Of a stretch of 40,543 bases of DNA, positions 10,932 to 22,630 are shown piece after piece; position 1 is the first letter of the stretch; each line of letters begins with the position of its first letter. This stretch comes from Didymodactylos carnosus (lineage: Eukaryota > Rotifera > Eurotatoria > Philodinida > Philodinidae): NCBI GenBank assembly GCA_905250885.1, contig CAJNOQ010000821.1, positions 1 through 40,543 on the forward strand. The letters are read 5' to 3'. Under the pieces are notes generated by a model that had not been told where the DNA came from, did no database searches, and worked only from the letters and a program-made list of their open reading frames with translations. The position numbers were made by a program, and so were the translations under genes.

Positions 10932-12108
10932 TTATAAAGTAATGTTATCGATCGAAGCATCAGAATTGTTACAAACAATGTATAAACTACAAAAATCCTG
11001 CGCTAATTGTAGCACTTTGCTACTGACATACCTTAGCCTAAACTGATGTTGTAAGTTGAGATACCTTATTAAAAGTAAAAATTAGTGGCTGCAACTTAAT
11101 GTTTGGAGCGTGACGGTCACACTTTTAGCATGGCATTGTTACACATTTACCGTAACATTTCGGGACAGTGTTTGATTTCTAACTTTGCTTTATAGTACAT
11201 ATTACCGGTATTTTGGGACGTACCGATGTATAGCTCATGCAAGTGGAACACATTCATCTAGTCGCCGGCGATGAAAAATACGTTTACAAAAATGACTTTA
11301 TTCGAATTGCTGAATGCAAAAGAAGTGAGCGTAGCAGCTGTTAGTAGTCTTGAAAAATGAGTTATATTCTTTCAATAATATCTTCAAGCCCGAGGTGTCA
11401 GAATGCTCTAATCGCGTGGAGAATACATATTGAATGAGATCAGTGTATAAATCCAGTTACTAGCGACAGAACTCAAAATAGCGGAAGCGCACAGATATTT
11501 ATCTTTTTATACATCTGGGATCTGAGACTTTTTCAGAGTCCAGATTTACTTTTTTGAGATATAACTGCTATTTTCTATCCTTTAACAGCCGCTACATTGC
11601 CTAATTTGATACATTCCGATAAAGTAACGACACACAATACAATACGTCGACGACCTGATGACATTTATCATGCACTTATGCACTTTTGAACAATTCAGCA
11701 TCCCATTCCTATGGATTAAGATCCGTAAAGCGTGTTTAGAACCACTATAAAGATGATATTTTCTTTTTGCAGCAAATTTTTCTCATCGTACATCATACCA
11801 GTTGTGTGGCTGTTGCTATGTTTTCTAAAGAATTATGGTTGGATTTAAACGGAAATGGAGTTGAGGCGCATGAATTGAAATTATCTAGAAAATCAAAGAA
11901 AAGAAAAGAAAAGTAAACTTTATTATTCGTTATACAACTGATTTTTTTCAAATATGACGCAAGTATTTAATCGTCGAGGTAAAGTCCCCTATATTTGAAA
12001 TAAATTTGGTCTACACTCATACTATATTAACGAAGTATTTTAACAGTCTGATATATTATTTGTGTTTTCTATTTATTAAGTATAGCTGACAATTTGTTGC
12101 CATCAAAT
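10932..12108. other. Intergenic and presumed promoter/5' UTR of PDE6D
   Basis: No gene was recognised. An earlier ATG at about 11818 opens a short frame but has no resemblance to the PDE6D N-terminus. Position and length of the 5' UTR cannot be set from sequence alone. Confidence 0.4.
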
Positions 12109-12975
<867 letters not shown>

Positions 12976-14140
12976 AAACGTTTCATTATTTTATTTTATT
13001 CTAATCACGAGCCAATTTAGGGTTTTAATATTATTCGATAGCACATTTCATCCTTATTTTACGCGTAGTTCTCTCTTCCATTCAATTATTTTTATGTTGC
13101 TATTGTGGCTGTTTCCTGAGTATACCTTTATAAAGCTTTTATGTCATCCGTAGATATTGCGATGGGCCAACTGATTTTTTGGTATTGATTTTGTTAAGAA
13201 AGTTTATCTCCGTTTGTTCACACTGCTCATTCATTGTTCTCTTTTTCCTATCATCTTTGTATATTATTTGTGCATTGTGCAAAAGAGCATTTTTTTGTGA
13301 ATATATATTTATACAAGGTGGAAAAAACTCAAGACCTACTGAGAATAATTTATCAAACTCGGTGTTTTTTTATAAAAGAAAAAAAACGTAGTGGAATTTT
13401 TTTCTCCTTAGGTAGTGTTTTTTTGCTTGTTTTGTTTCGAAATTGTGTTCGGGTGTGAAAGAAGTATTTGCCTATACTACGTATTTACGATCATTTCATT
13501 TTTCATTTCTATATTGTAATTATCATTTATTTATTTTGAAATAAATATTGTTCGTAAGTATTCTGTAACCTCACATTGAACTAAAAATAGAACCATTTTA
13601 TCAGATAAATATCTCTTAACATTTTATGTTGTTAGAAAAATAATCTTATGAAAGCAATTGGCATCAATTCATATGAGCATTAAAATGGAAGAAGACATAT
13701 GAAGCCAAAAGCAAATATTATTAGAAATTCAAAATTCGAACTGTTTTAATTTATCTAGTATCATTAGCAGTTTCTTATTCGAAATGTTTGAGCTACTTTA
13801 ATATTATTTACGTATTAGATATTAGTTTTATGAATATTCAATATTAATTCACTTAATGAAAATGTACTCTATATATTTTTTTCTAAAATGCCTCTAATCG
13901 CATCTTTCAGGTAGAAGAAGCACTTCATTTTTCTTATCCAAAATTGAAGTAAAAAAGTTCTAACTCAACAGTTATTTCTTCATTTTATATGCGTATTTGC
14001 ATAAAGTATAGATAATTTTACCTTCGTAATCGTATATATTCAAAAAGAAGAAAGAAAATATGCTTATGACTTTTCGAAGAATCAGTATATAAGGAAAATA
14101 ATAATTGTATGAAAAACTTAGATTGATATAAGTACATCTA
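12976..14140. other. Downstream of PDE6D; possible alternative last exon, else empty
   Basis: Frames at 12953-13458 (plus) and 13972-14232 (minus) are not recognised. A possible alternative terminal exon lies at 13911-13952 after a good acceptor (TCTTTCAG), reading VEEALHFSYPKLK then stop, in phase with a donor at 12940. Without transcripts this is only a possibility. An AATAAA occurs at about 13540. Confidence 0.35.
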
Positions 14141-15530
14141 TCTATCATATATATATAAAGAAGAATGTTTGTCTGTGTGTCTGTTTGTCTATTCTTTATG
14201 CATTTGGTCCCTGTAAGAGCTAGCGTCACCAACTTTTCTATGGCATACCCTTAGGTGCAGAAGCAGGTCGAGATGGGTTCGGCGCGATCGTGAGAGGGGG
14301 GGAGATTCTTCCCCCCCCCCCATTTTTTGAAAAATTGAAGACAATTTTCTAATTTTTCAAAAATTTTGGAGAATTTTCTTCAGTTTCTGGAATACTCTCC
14401 TTCTACCCATACCACTTCGCCCCGCCCTGGAGTGAAGGGTTGCTTTTCGATTCAAAACTTTTATCTTCGGAGTACTTAGTAATCCCGTTGTTGGAGCACT
14501 ACAGTAAGTGTCCCATCCAAAAAGTCCGTGCGTACGATTGTCTCCTCAATAACTCGAGAACGAAAGGAGATAAAGACTTGAGATTTTCGTCATCGAATTG
14601 AAGAGATTCTAGGGTATGAAAGTATGCTTGAATTTGTTTGGTCTATTTGCTGACCAATCGTATTTGAGCATACTTTCATCGTCAGTAATATCCTTTTGGT
14701 CAAGTTTTCAACGGAGCAAAACGGTGACAACGTTTTACAAAGAAGCTTTTTTTAACTCGAAACTAATGTAGGAATGAGTCAAATAGAGATGGGCAAAATG
14801 ATCCCAGGACCAAAAGTTTACTGTTGGGCCCGGAACCGAAATTGTTTTTGACCGCCGGAACCAAGACGGGACCGTGATCGAAATCTTTTTTTCTGACCGA
14901 AATTGGGACCCGGACCAAAATGTTTTTACCAGAGCCACAAACAACACTTTTTTTATTAGAAATGATAATTTTTACGATTGTGAAAGACTTCTGTGAATAT
15001 CATATTGTCACAACCCATGTGTTATAAATCTTCTTCTAAGACACTGCAAAAATCATTGAGTCGAGATAGTAAAGTTGGTTCCGGGATCGGGAACGTGACC
15101 AAAACTTTTCTTTTGGGTGGAATCGGGATGGGACCAGGACGACACCGGTACGAGACCTAGACGGAACCGGAAAGAGATCGGATGGGACCGGGACGGGATC
15201 GGGAGGGGACCAGGACGAGACAGGGACAAGATCGGGATAGGACCAGGACCAGACCGGGACGAGACCAGGACGGAACGAGACCGGGACGGGCCGGAACCGA
15301 AAAAGGCTGGTCCTGCTCATGTCTCGATTCAAAGCGATCACCAAAGGGATTTATCAGAGTGATAATATTAAAATGCCAAAATAAAAAGAAGTTGAAAAGA
15401 GGAAAAGATCCGAACGCATTTTGTAACATTCAAGACCGGTAACTTATAGGAAACCATAAGACCATCGTTTTCCAATATGTCAAGTATGCAATATAGAATT
15501 TTCCCGGGCAACGCCGGGTACTTCAGCTAG
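14141..15530 (+). mobile_element. Non-autonomous Helitron
   Basis: The right end has the Helitron 3' signature: a short GC hairpin, CCCGG(GCAACG)CCGGG at 15503-15518, followed about 8 nt later by CTAG at 15527-15530 and then a T. The left end starts with TC after an A (14141 or 14145), followed by TATATATATAAAG and GTTTGTCTGTGTGTCTG, a usual 5' style for animal Helitrons. There are no terminal inverted repeats and no target duplication, as expected for insertion between A and T. No Rep/helicase frame is inside, so it depends on another copy. The inside holds a GGGACC-type minisatellite. Confidence 0.8.
14780..15310. repeat. Purine-biased GGGACC/GGGACG minisatellite inside the Helitron
   Basis: From about 14780 to 14940 and again, densely, from 15075 to 15310 the plus strand is built from variants of GGGACC, GGGACGAGACC and GGAACCGA, with G and A far in excess of T. 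The 80-100 codon frames here on both strands (Arg/Asp/Gly-rich plus, Pro/Ser/Val/Arg-rich minus) are the translation of this repeat and not genes. It is a local GC-rich island in AT-rich DNA. Confidence 0.75.
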
Positions 15531-15849
15531 TACATGATAATGAGCCAAATGACTGACAATATCTGCAAGATAGAACAGAAAATTCTGTGCAAGCTGGTAT
15601 TATTCTCTAAATTCGAGGTTCACATTGAAACTTCGTTGTTTCATCCTATGCCATTGATGGTTCGAAATTGATGAGAAATCATTAGCAATGATGAATTTTA
15701 AGAAAGTTTTTAAATCACTCGACAATTGAGAATCTATCTGGTTAAAACCATCTTTATCCGACTGAAAACGGCTTGAATCTACTCAAAATAGCGCAAAAAT
15801 TTTATGAACGGACCACAATCACTCCAAACAACCAGAGCATGCATCGATT

Positions 15850-16060
15850 TACTCCTCGATCTGCTTCTGGAATTTCTGCTTTGGAATTTCAACATTTCTG
15901 CAAACGAAATTTCTGCATTGGCATTTTAACAAAAGCAGGAATTCATTTGGAATTTCTGCTTTTTGCAGTAACTTTCCTGGAATCTCGACAGCTGTCGAAA
16001 TTCCGAAAATATTCGGAATTTTGTCAATTAGTTCGCCATAAAATATTAGTATCATAGAAA
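15850..16060. repeat. GGAATTTCTGC-type degenerate array, left part
   Basis: The sequence is made of variations of GGAATTTCTGCTTT, GAAATTTCTGCATT and their complements, for example TTTGGAATTTCTGCTTTTT near 15945 and TCGAAATTCCGAAAATATTC near 15995. The same words return at 17180-17320 and at 19710-19750, on both strands. The pieces look like one short-period array split by later insertions. Confidence 0.55.
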
Positions 16061-16194
16061 TTTCGACAAAACTTTGGGTTAGGTCGTTAATGACCTTTAA
16101 TGATTGGTGTTTGTTGTATATATTGTTGTCGGAGGACGTAATGGAATTTCGACAAAGTTCTCTACTTTAATGAAGTGATGGAAAAACTGTAACT

Positions 16195-16946
16195 ATAACG
16201 GGTGGACCAGATAAAACTGGTCACTTTTGTTCGCTGTTTTTCAGACACTTTAGAGTAGTCCAAAGAGTTATTTCTAGACTCAATCGATAGAGAATTGAAT
16301 TCTCTACAAAACTTGTTATTTTAATCTCTGATAGCATTTTTATCCCATGAGCACCATTCAAAATATTGCAGGATGCTGAGTTCTCGAACTGCAACACACT
16401 GAAAATAGAAAAATATTTGCTTTGATCCAACAACAGACTCGATAAGGATTTTGAAAACATCAAAAGATTCACCGAAAAAAAACATCTCACATACTTTTCA
16501 AAATTTTACAGTTAAGTGTTCTGGGAAAGTTTCTCTGTGCGAAAAACTGATAAATCTAATAAAATCTAACTTTTCTTTTTTTAATTTGAAAAAGTTGAAA
16601 AGCCGGTTGAGAACTAATTACATTGTATGACGTTGTAAATGAATGGAATCAACAGAGCACAAAATTCTCTGTCTACGTAGAACAGTTAACTGTTGAACCT
16701 CAGACAATGGGCTAAAAATCTCAAAAAAGGAAACGACAAAAGCACGTCGCAGTTCGAGAACTTAGCATCTTGCAATGTTTTGAATAGTGCTCATGGGATA
16801 AAAATGCTATCAGAGATTAAAATAACAAGTTTTGTAGAGAATTCAATTCTCTATCGACTGAGTCTAGAAATAACTCTTTGGACTACTCTAAAGTGTCTGA
16901 AAAACAACGAACAAAAGTGGCCAGTTTTATCTGGCTCACCCGTTAT
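16195..16946. mobile_element. Fold-back element with ~200-bp terminal inverted repeats
   Basis: The left arm (about 16195-16395) and right arm (about 16747-16946) are reverse complements over about 200 bp with only scattered mismatches. Shared words include ATAACGGGTG at the extreme ends, CACTTTAGAGTAGTCCAAAG, GAGAATTGAATTCTCTAC and GCTATCAGAGATTAAAATAA. The same protein-like string (SEIKITSFVENSILY) therefore appears on opposite strands, which is a by-product of the inverted repeat and not a gene. The loop of about 350 bp has no recognised coding. A clear target duplication was not found. Confidence 0.8.
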
Positions 16947-17179
16947 TTATAAAGTTGTTGTGAAACAAGAGAAATAGTTTCTATGTTTATGTGTGTTCTG
17001 CTGTTCTGTTCTGTAGCCAAAAGTAAAAATTGTGAAAAATTCGAAATGAATTTTTAGTTATTGTACGACGGCGCTCTCTATAATAATAGTTTTTGTTAAA
17101 TAAATATTGCTAAATTTACTCTGTATTAAACTAATTCCCAATTACATTAATTAAGCCGTGATATTACTTTTGACAGTGT

Positions 17180-17326
17180 TGGAATTTCGACGGCGTTGTG
17201 TTAAAATTCCAAAAATTTTACAAATTCCATTGGAATTTCTGCATTTGTCGAAATTTCCATGGAATTTCTAAATTCGCACAAATTCCGTTGCAATTTTCGA
17301 TATGTCGAAATTCTAAAGCAGAAGTT
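17180..17326. repeat. GGAATTTC-type degenerate array, middle part
   Basis: Words such as TTGGAATTTCGACGG, CATTGGAATTTCTGC, CCATGGAATTTCTAAATTC and GTCGAAATTCTAAAGCAG repeat within 150 bp. The segment stops where the poly(T) end of the LINE remnant begins. Confidence 0.5.
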
Positions 17327-19720
17327 TTTTTTAATATAAACTTTATTCAAAATAATAATACAAGTACGAACATAGCCGAGCTATTGCTCATTATAACATT
17401 CGTACTTGTCAACAAAATGTTGAATGATGAACTAAAGATTCCTGAAGAATGAGAACAGAAATAATCAACAAGTGGATGAACAGACGTAAAAAAGACAACA
17501 AAAGAAAAAGAGAAATAGAGAAAAGGCAAAGGTAAATGATAATAAGAGAGAGGGTAGGGGAACGGTGACGCAAATCTGAGGGAATTCAATTGTATAGGAA
17601 TAAAAATAATTCATAGGTTTGGCAAGTGATGAATCATTTAAAGCGATTTGTGTCTTTGATGTATTTTGTAACAACACTAACAATCAACTTCATCGAGTCC
17701 AAATCCGCGCAATGGACCGAAGTCTGCTTGACGTCGCGTGAAGAAAACTTTCAGACGCCGCGGAACATCAGGATTCAGATAATAGTTTTTTTATTTGGAT
17801 TTTTCAAAATCGAGGTATTAAATTTGGTTTTGAACATTGTCGTAGAAGTAGATGCGGAGATTTTCGTAGATAGGTTGTTCCATTCAAGTGACACACATGC
17901 AAAAACTGTTTGTCTGATTGCTGTCCCTTTCAAATGATCAACAACATAGAGCTGACGATTGTTATATCTATTATTCAACGGAGCAAGCTTAACATGTTCA
18001 GTTAGGTATGCACGTGCATGTCTTGTGATTATGCGTCGAAAAAGCGTGAGGCTCATTTTCAGAAAATGATCAGTGAGAGGAAGCCAATAAAGATCGTATA
18101 GAATTTTATATTGAGAAGAAGTGCGCATAGCTTCGGAAACTGTCAAGCAGGCTTGATACTGAACTTTCCTTAGTTTGTCAATGTTGTAGTCAGATGTCAA
18201 AGAATAGATCGTACAGCGATAGACTGTTGTTTTTAGCTGGTGTGATTTTATGAAAACTAAAGATTTGTATTTATTTACATTGAACTCAAGTAGATAGGTT
18301 AGCGGATCATTCGGACAAGCGGGCTACATCACGATTGAGGGAGTCAGCTGAAGCCTTCAAATCTTTCCCGCTGTTATACAAGCAAATATAATCGGCAAAT
18401 AGTTTACGCAAATTTTCCAGGTTATCAGAAATATCGTTTATAAATATTAGGAAGAGCAAAGGCCCTAAGACTGAGCCTTGAGGCACGCCATAATTGACTG
18501 TTCTCTCACTCGACATTTTACCAGAAACCACGGTGACAATTCGCCTTCCTGCAGGATAAAACTCTAACCACTTTAAAACCGAACCCTCTATCCCATACTC
18601 CCAAGTTTCAAAAGCAAACCCCAATGCCATACGGTGTCAAACGCCTTTCGAATGTCCAGGAAAACACCATGTACAAAACCACATTCATCGAAACCCTCAT
18701 TAATTTTATGGACGATTTCATGAAGTTGATTTATTGCTCCATCACCACAGCGAAAACCAGACTGGTTTCGACTCAACAAATTATTTCGCAGAAAATAATC
18801 ATACAGTTTATGAATAACTACGCTTTCGCAAACTTTCGAAATCGCTGGAAGGAGGGTGATGGATCGATCATTCTCTTTCTCGTGAACATCTCCCGATTTG
18901 AATAATTTTTTTATATGACCTAATTTTCACATATCAGGATAGATTCCGATAGACAAGAATTGATTTAATAGTTTAGTTAGTACAGGTGTTAGTACTTCTG
19001 CTAGCTCTCGTAGTATTCTATTCCCAATTCCAGATGATCCTGCCTTGTTCACATCAATCACATCATCATTTAGATAAAACCTTACAAATATTAGACTCAC
19101 AGATTTCACTACTGTTAAGTTTAGATGCTGCGCGAGACTGAAAAACGGGCAGTATTGTTCACATTTAGAGTCCGATCAATAGTACAAATAGAACATGCCA
19201 GATCACAGCCAGTAACTAAAGGACTTAAAACTTCACAAGAATCGATTGAATTCAAGAAAGTGATTACTAGGTCTAGGCATGTATTTGATACCAGTCTAGT
19301 AACCTGATCCACAAGCTGATGAAAAAATTTTTGAGTCACAAAATCATGAATTAAGTTACCTCCGATGGTCGACGGCTTTGACGGACACCAGGTAGAATAG
19401 TGTCCATTAAAGTCGCCGACCAAAATGAGGCCGAATAAATCTTTCCAACAACATCCGAAAGATAATCAAGGAAGCCAACCATAGAATGGTGTTGAGGTCT
19501 GTAACACAAGGCTAAAACATAATTGCTATTTTTTGAGACAAGAAAAATAGTTTCAAAAATAGTATGTACATATTCCGGGAGTCTTTTGTAACAAAATTGC
19601 TATTGACGTAAATAATACATTCACCTCCATGCGAGGTTCTGTCATTTCTATATAATGTTGAATAACCGTCAATTGTCAAGGTGTTATCCTCATCTAACGG
19701 TCCTAGCCATGTCTCAATTC
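17327..19720 (-). pseudogene. Dead non-LTR retrotransposon (APE endonuclease + RT)
   Basis: Read on the minus strand the order is as in jockey-like LINEs. The endonuclease starts near 19720 with ETWLGPLDEDNTL, IDGYSTLYRNDRTSHGG and, after a frameshift, LVGDFNGHYSTW (about 19430-19390). The reverse transcriptase follows with NQSGFRCGDGAINQL and VFLDIRKAFDTVWH (about 18770-18620), then VNYGVPQGSVLGPLLFLIFI (about 18505-18445), and FADYICLYNSG where FADD is expected, so a catalytic aspartate is lost. The C-terminal part continues at 18200-17775. The 3' end is marked by AATAAA followed by eight A (minus strand, 17327-17350). Several frameshifts and stops make it a pseudogene. Confidence 0.85.
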
Positions 19721-19786
19721 CAGCAAAAGCGGAAATTCCAAAAGCAGATCGACGAGTTTATCCTTTCATCCTGTGATGCGTCTGAC

Positions 19787-20109
19787 GAGGGAACATTCCC
19801 AAGTGAGGCACTCCGATTTTGTTCAAACCTGGCAATTTATATGTAATCAAGAGCGCTGATTACAAATATGATAGCCGTTGTGTTTATGTAATTAATTTTA
19901 AGGCTTCTCTTGTAAATTCTGTAACTTTGCAAAGAAAGGTCGTGGAGAGCTGGGAAGCGTCTCATTTTGATGCAGAATTTTCAGGCTACAATTCCAACAT
20001 GTTGATAAAACATTGCTAGGGTTTCGGGGGATTTATAGAAAACCGGTTCTCCAGAGAAACGCTAGAACACTGAACAAAATCGGAGTGCCTCAGTGTGGAA
20101 TATTCCCTC
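19787..20109. mobile_element. MITE-like element with 39-bp terminal inverted repeats
   Basis: Left arm 19787-19825 and right arm 20071-20109 are reverse complements with only a few mismatches. The shared inner part is GAGGCACTCCGATTTTGTTC on the left and its complement on the right, and both outer ends read GAGGGAA/TTCCCTC. The 245-bp interior has no recognised gene; the short frames at 19655-19846 and 19819-20019 cross the arms and are chance. Confidence 0.7.
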
Positions 20110-20496
20110 ATGAGAAAAATTATCCAAATAAAACTCCAGCGAGTACATTTAATATTTTGAGAAATTCTTATTGAAAAAAAAATGGATTAGAGACGGAAAA
20201 CCATAACTCAAAACTGCGCAGGTTTTCGCTGCGTAGGAAATGGCCACTCTTAGATTAATAAAAGATAAAGAGATGTGTAAAAACAAATAGAGATCGATTT
20301 GATGCACTACATCAGTTTAAGTTTATGTGAAAAGTCGAATATTTTCAGAAGGTACAGATGGGCAACGAGGGCTGTTTGTCTTAAACCTCTTGGGGGAAAT
20401 GGAAGCTGCTGCAAGGTATTTTCTGTATCTGTACGGAAGTGAGAATCTCAATATACAAAGACGTGGTATAAAAAAAGATCATTTTGTTCTTTTATA

Positions 20497-21668
20497 CTAG
20501 GAGTTCGTTTAAACGAGAACAGGTCACTCCCCCAATGAATTTTTTTGATATAAAAAATTTCCTTTTCATCTGTTAACCATTTTTTAACGCGTTTGATAGC
20601 ATGGAGATATTAATGAGCTCCCATGCATAAATTTACTTCAAAAAATTTTCCAACGCGTCTACATGTGTTAAATTTTTTATACCAAAAGTGTTTTTAACAC
20701 ATTACTGAGATTTTTAAATCATTTTTAAACGACGAAAAATTTTTGATGCATTCAGACGCATTAAACTTTCATAAAAGTACGTAAAAGAATCCTATCTTTT
20801 GATATAAAAGCCACGGTGATCGACTAAAAGTCATAATGAGAAATTTCTCAAACATTAGAACTAATACATTAAATTTTCATCGTATACTGAAGTATTTCTT
20901 TTACATTTTATTCTTTTACATTTCTATTAGATCATTTTTTTAAATAAAGCTTTTCATGTATTCTGATAGTACTTTTAACTCTCTATCGAATGGTATATAG
21001 TTCATTAAAGAATATTCCACAGTCACTTTAAAATTGAAGAAATATAATTAGTATGCTGTTGGTACAAAAATCACCTTTCTAACCGTAGAGGTTCCTAGAT
21101 AAGTTTATAGGAAAAGTAAGAGATAGGTATAGATAGATAGGTAGCTTAGATAGGTATAGCTTTTAATATTATATCTGGTTGTGTAGAAAGAATCGCCCTA
21201 GGCTAAAAGTTTTTGAGAGGAATCGTATGGCATTGTCAGAAAAAGATAAAATGTTTCCCTATACAATGGGGTACTATTTTTGTCTTTGAAAAGCATTAAT
21301 GAATTCACATACACTAATCTCTAACAAGTGTGACCGCATCAGATTAATCTGAATACATGTAAATGCGTTAAATGAAGGGAAAACTATTTTTATGCATTCG
21401 AACACGTCAAAAATTTAAAGAAATTTCAATGCTTAGTTAATAAGGCATATGAACGTGGTGAATTCGTAAAAGTACATTAGAAAAATTAAAAAAATGAAGA
21501 CTCCCAAATCCATTAACGTTTAGGATATGCAAAGACGTTAAAAATTTTTTTACCCATCCAATGACTTGGGATATATTTAAGGTACAAAATGTCGATTTCA
21601 AATGCGTTCAAAGGAAATTTTTTGTATTAAAACACTTTATTGGCTCGTTCTTTTCAAAAGAACTCTAA
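20497..21668. mobile_element. Old DNA element with ~70-bp inverted ends and palindromic tips
   Basis: Left end (20497-20570) and right end (about 21605-21668) are diverged inverted copies: GAGTTCGTTTAAACGAGAAC then AAAAAATTTCCTTT on the left, and AAAGGAAATTTTTT then GTTCTTTTCAAAAGAACTC on the right. Each tip is itself a palindrome (TCGTTTAAACGA; GTTCTTTTCAAAAGAAC). The interior contains several more AACGCGTTTGA/AATGCGTTAAA-like words and no coding frame. Confidence 0.55.
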
Positions 21669-22552
21669 CTGGTTATTATCAGTTATTTTTAGAAGAACGA
21701 AATCTCTTGTCATGTGAGTAAAGATGATCACTTCACGTAAGATGACCAACTAGTACATTTTACACGTCATCTTCATTTCCTTACTAATCTATATCCTTTT
21801 TTTAATACATTGACAGAATGTTGAATTCTCAACTGATGGATACTCTTAAGATCATGATGCGATACCACTCAAATAATAATATTAATCAGTCGTTGAGATT
21901 AGTCATTCAACTCTCTCGAATAACTGACGTTGTTTCATGAGTTATGTACGTTTATAAAATAATACCTCGGCAGTATTAAAAGAAGCATGACACACTACTC
22001 TGTTCATTTGACTTTCGAAAATTTTCCATCAGAAAGACGTACGTTTGAATGATCCATCATATATATCTACACATTCATTCTAAATGATGTAGAATTAGAT
22101 GAGAAAATACTTAATCAATATCTATATAACTTATTTAATTTTATATTCAAATTTAAGGCGAGCAAACACATCGATCAAAACTGTTCAGTAACTGATGAAA
22201 AAATGTAAATCATTAAGCTTAAACATTTCTAGATAATTAATATATTCGTGAAGAAAATTATGTTTTCAAACTTGCCAAACTGTATACAAAACCGACATTT
22301 GTTTGTTTAATCAAACAGCGTCTCTTGTTTTCCTTTTCAATATATATGTTTTTGAATTATTAGTAGATTTTGTTGCACTTGTTAAAATCAGACGCATGAG
22401 AAGTCTATGTTCAAAATTTTTCTGATCGAAGATCTATATTAACATTAGTAAAATAGTTGATGATAATGTGCATGTGCTGTGTCAATCCCTAGTTCTTGAT
22501 AATAAGATTATATATGACCTATTTTTTTTTGTTGTATACGATTAATACAGCG
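21669..22552. other. Intergenic, no recognised gene
   Basis: AT-rich sequence downstream of the GPCR (which is on the minus strand). No frame, repeat or RNA gene could be supported. Confidence 0.45.
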
Positions 22553-22558
22553 TTTATT
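22553..22558 (-). promoter_or_regulatory. Probable polyadenylation signal of the GPCR gene
   Basis: Minus-strand AATAAA about 73 nt after the GPCR stop codon. Position is suitable; not otherwise verified. Confidence 0.4.
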
Positions 22559-22630
22559 CTTCTTTACCGGAAATAGAATGTGTGTTTGTTGTTGTTAATG
22601 TAAATCCATCACTATTGTATTTCTGGTTAA

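Noticed and set aside
13179-13458. Hydrophobic 70-74 codon frames downstream of PDE6D
   Set aside because: T-rich sequence gives Phe/Leu-rich translations by chance; no homology and overlapping frames conflict.
15036-15442. Several 80-100 codon frames rich in Arg/Asp/Gly or Pro/Ser/Val/Arg
   Set aside because: They are translations of the GGGACC-type minisatellite inside the Helitron, open on both strands because the repeat lacks stop codons.
16221-16977. Two similar predicted proteins on opposite strands (SEIKITSFVENSILY)
   Set aside because: The similarity is explained by the 200-bp inverted repeat of the fold-back element; neither has a start context or known domain.
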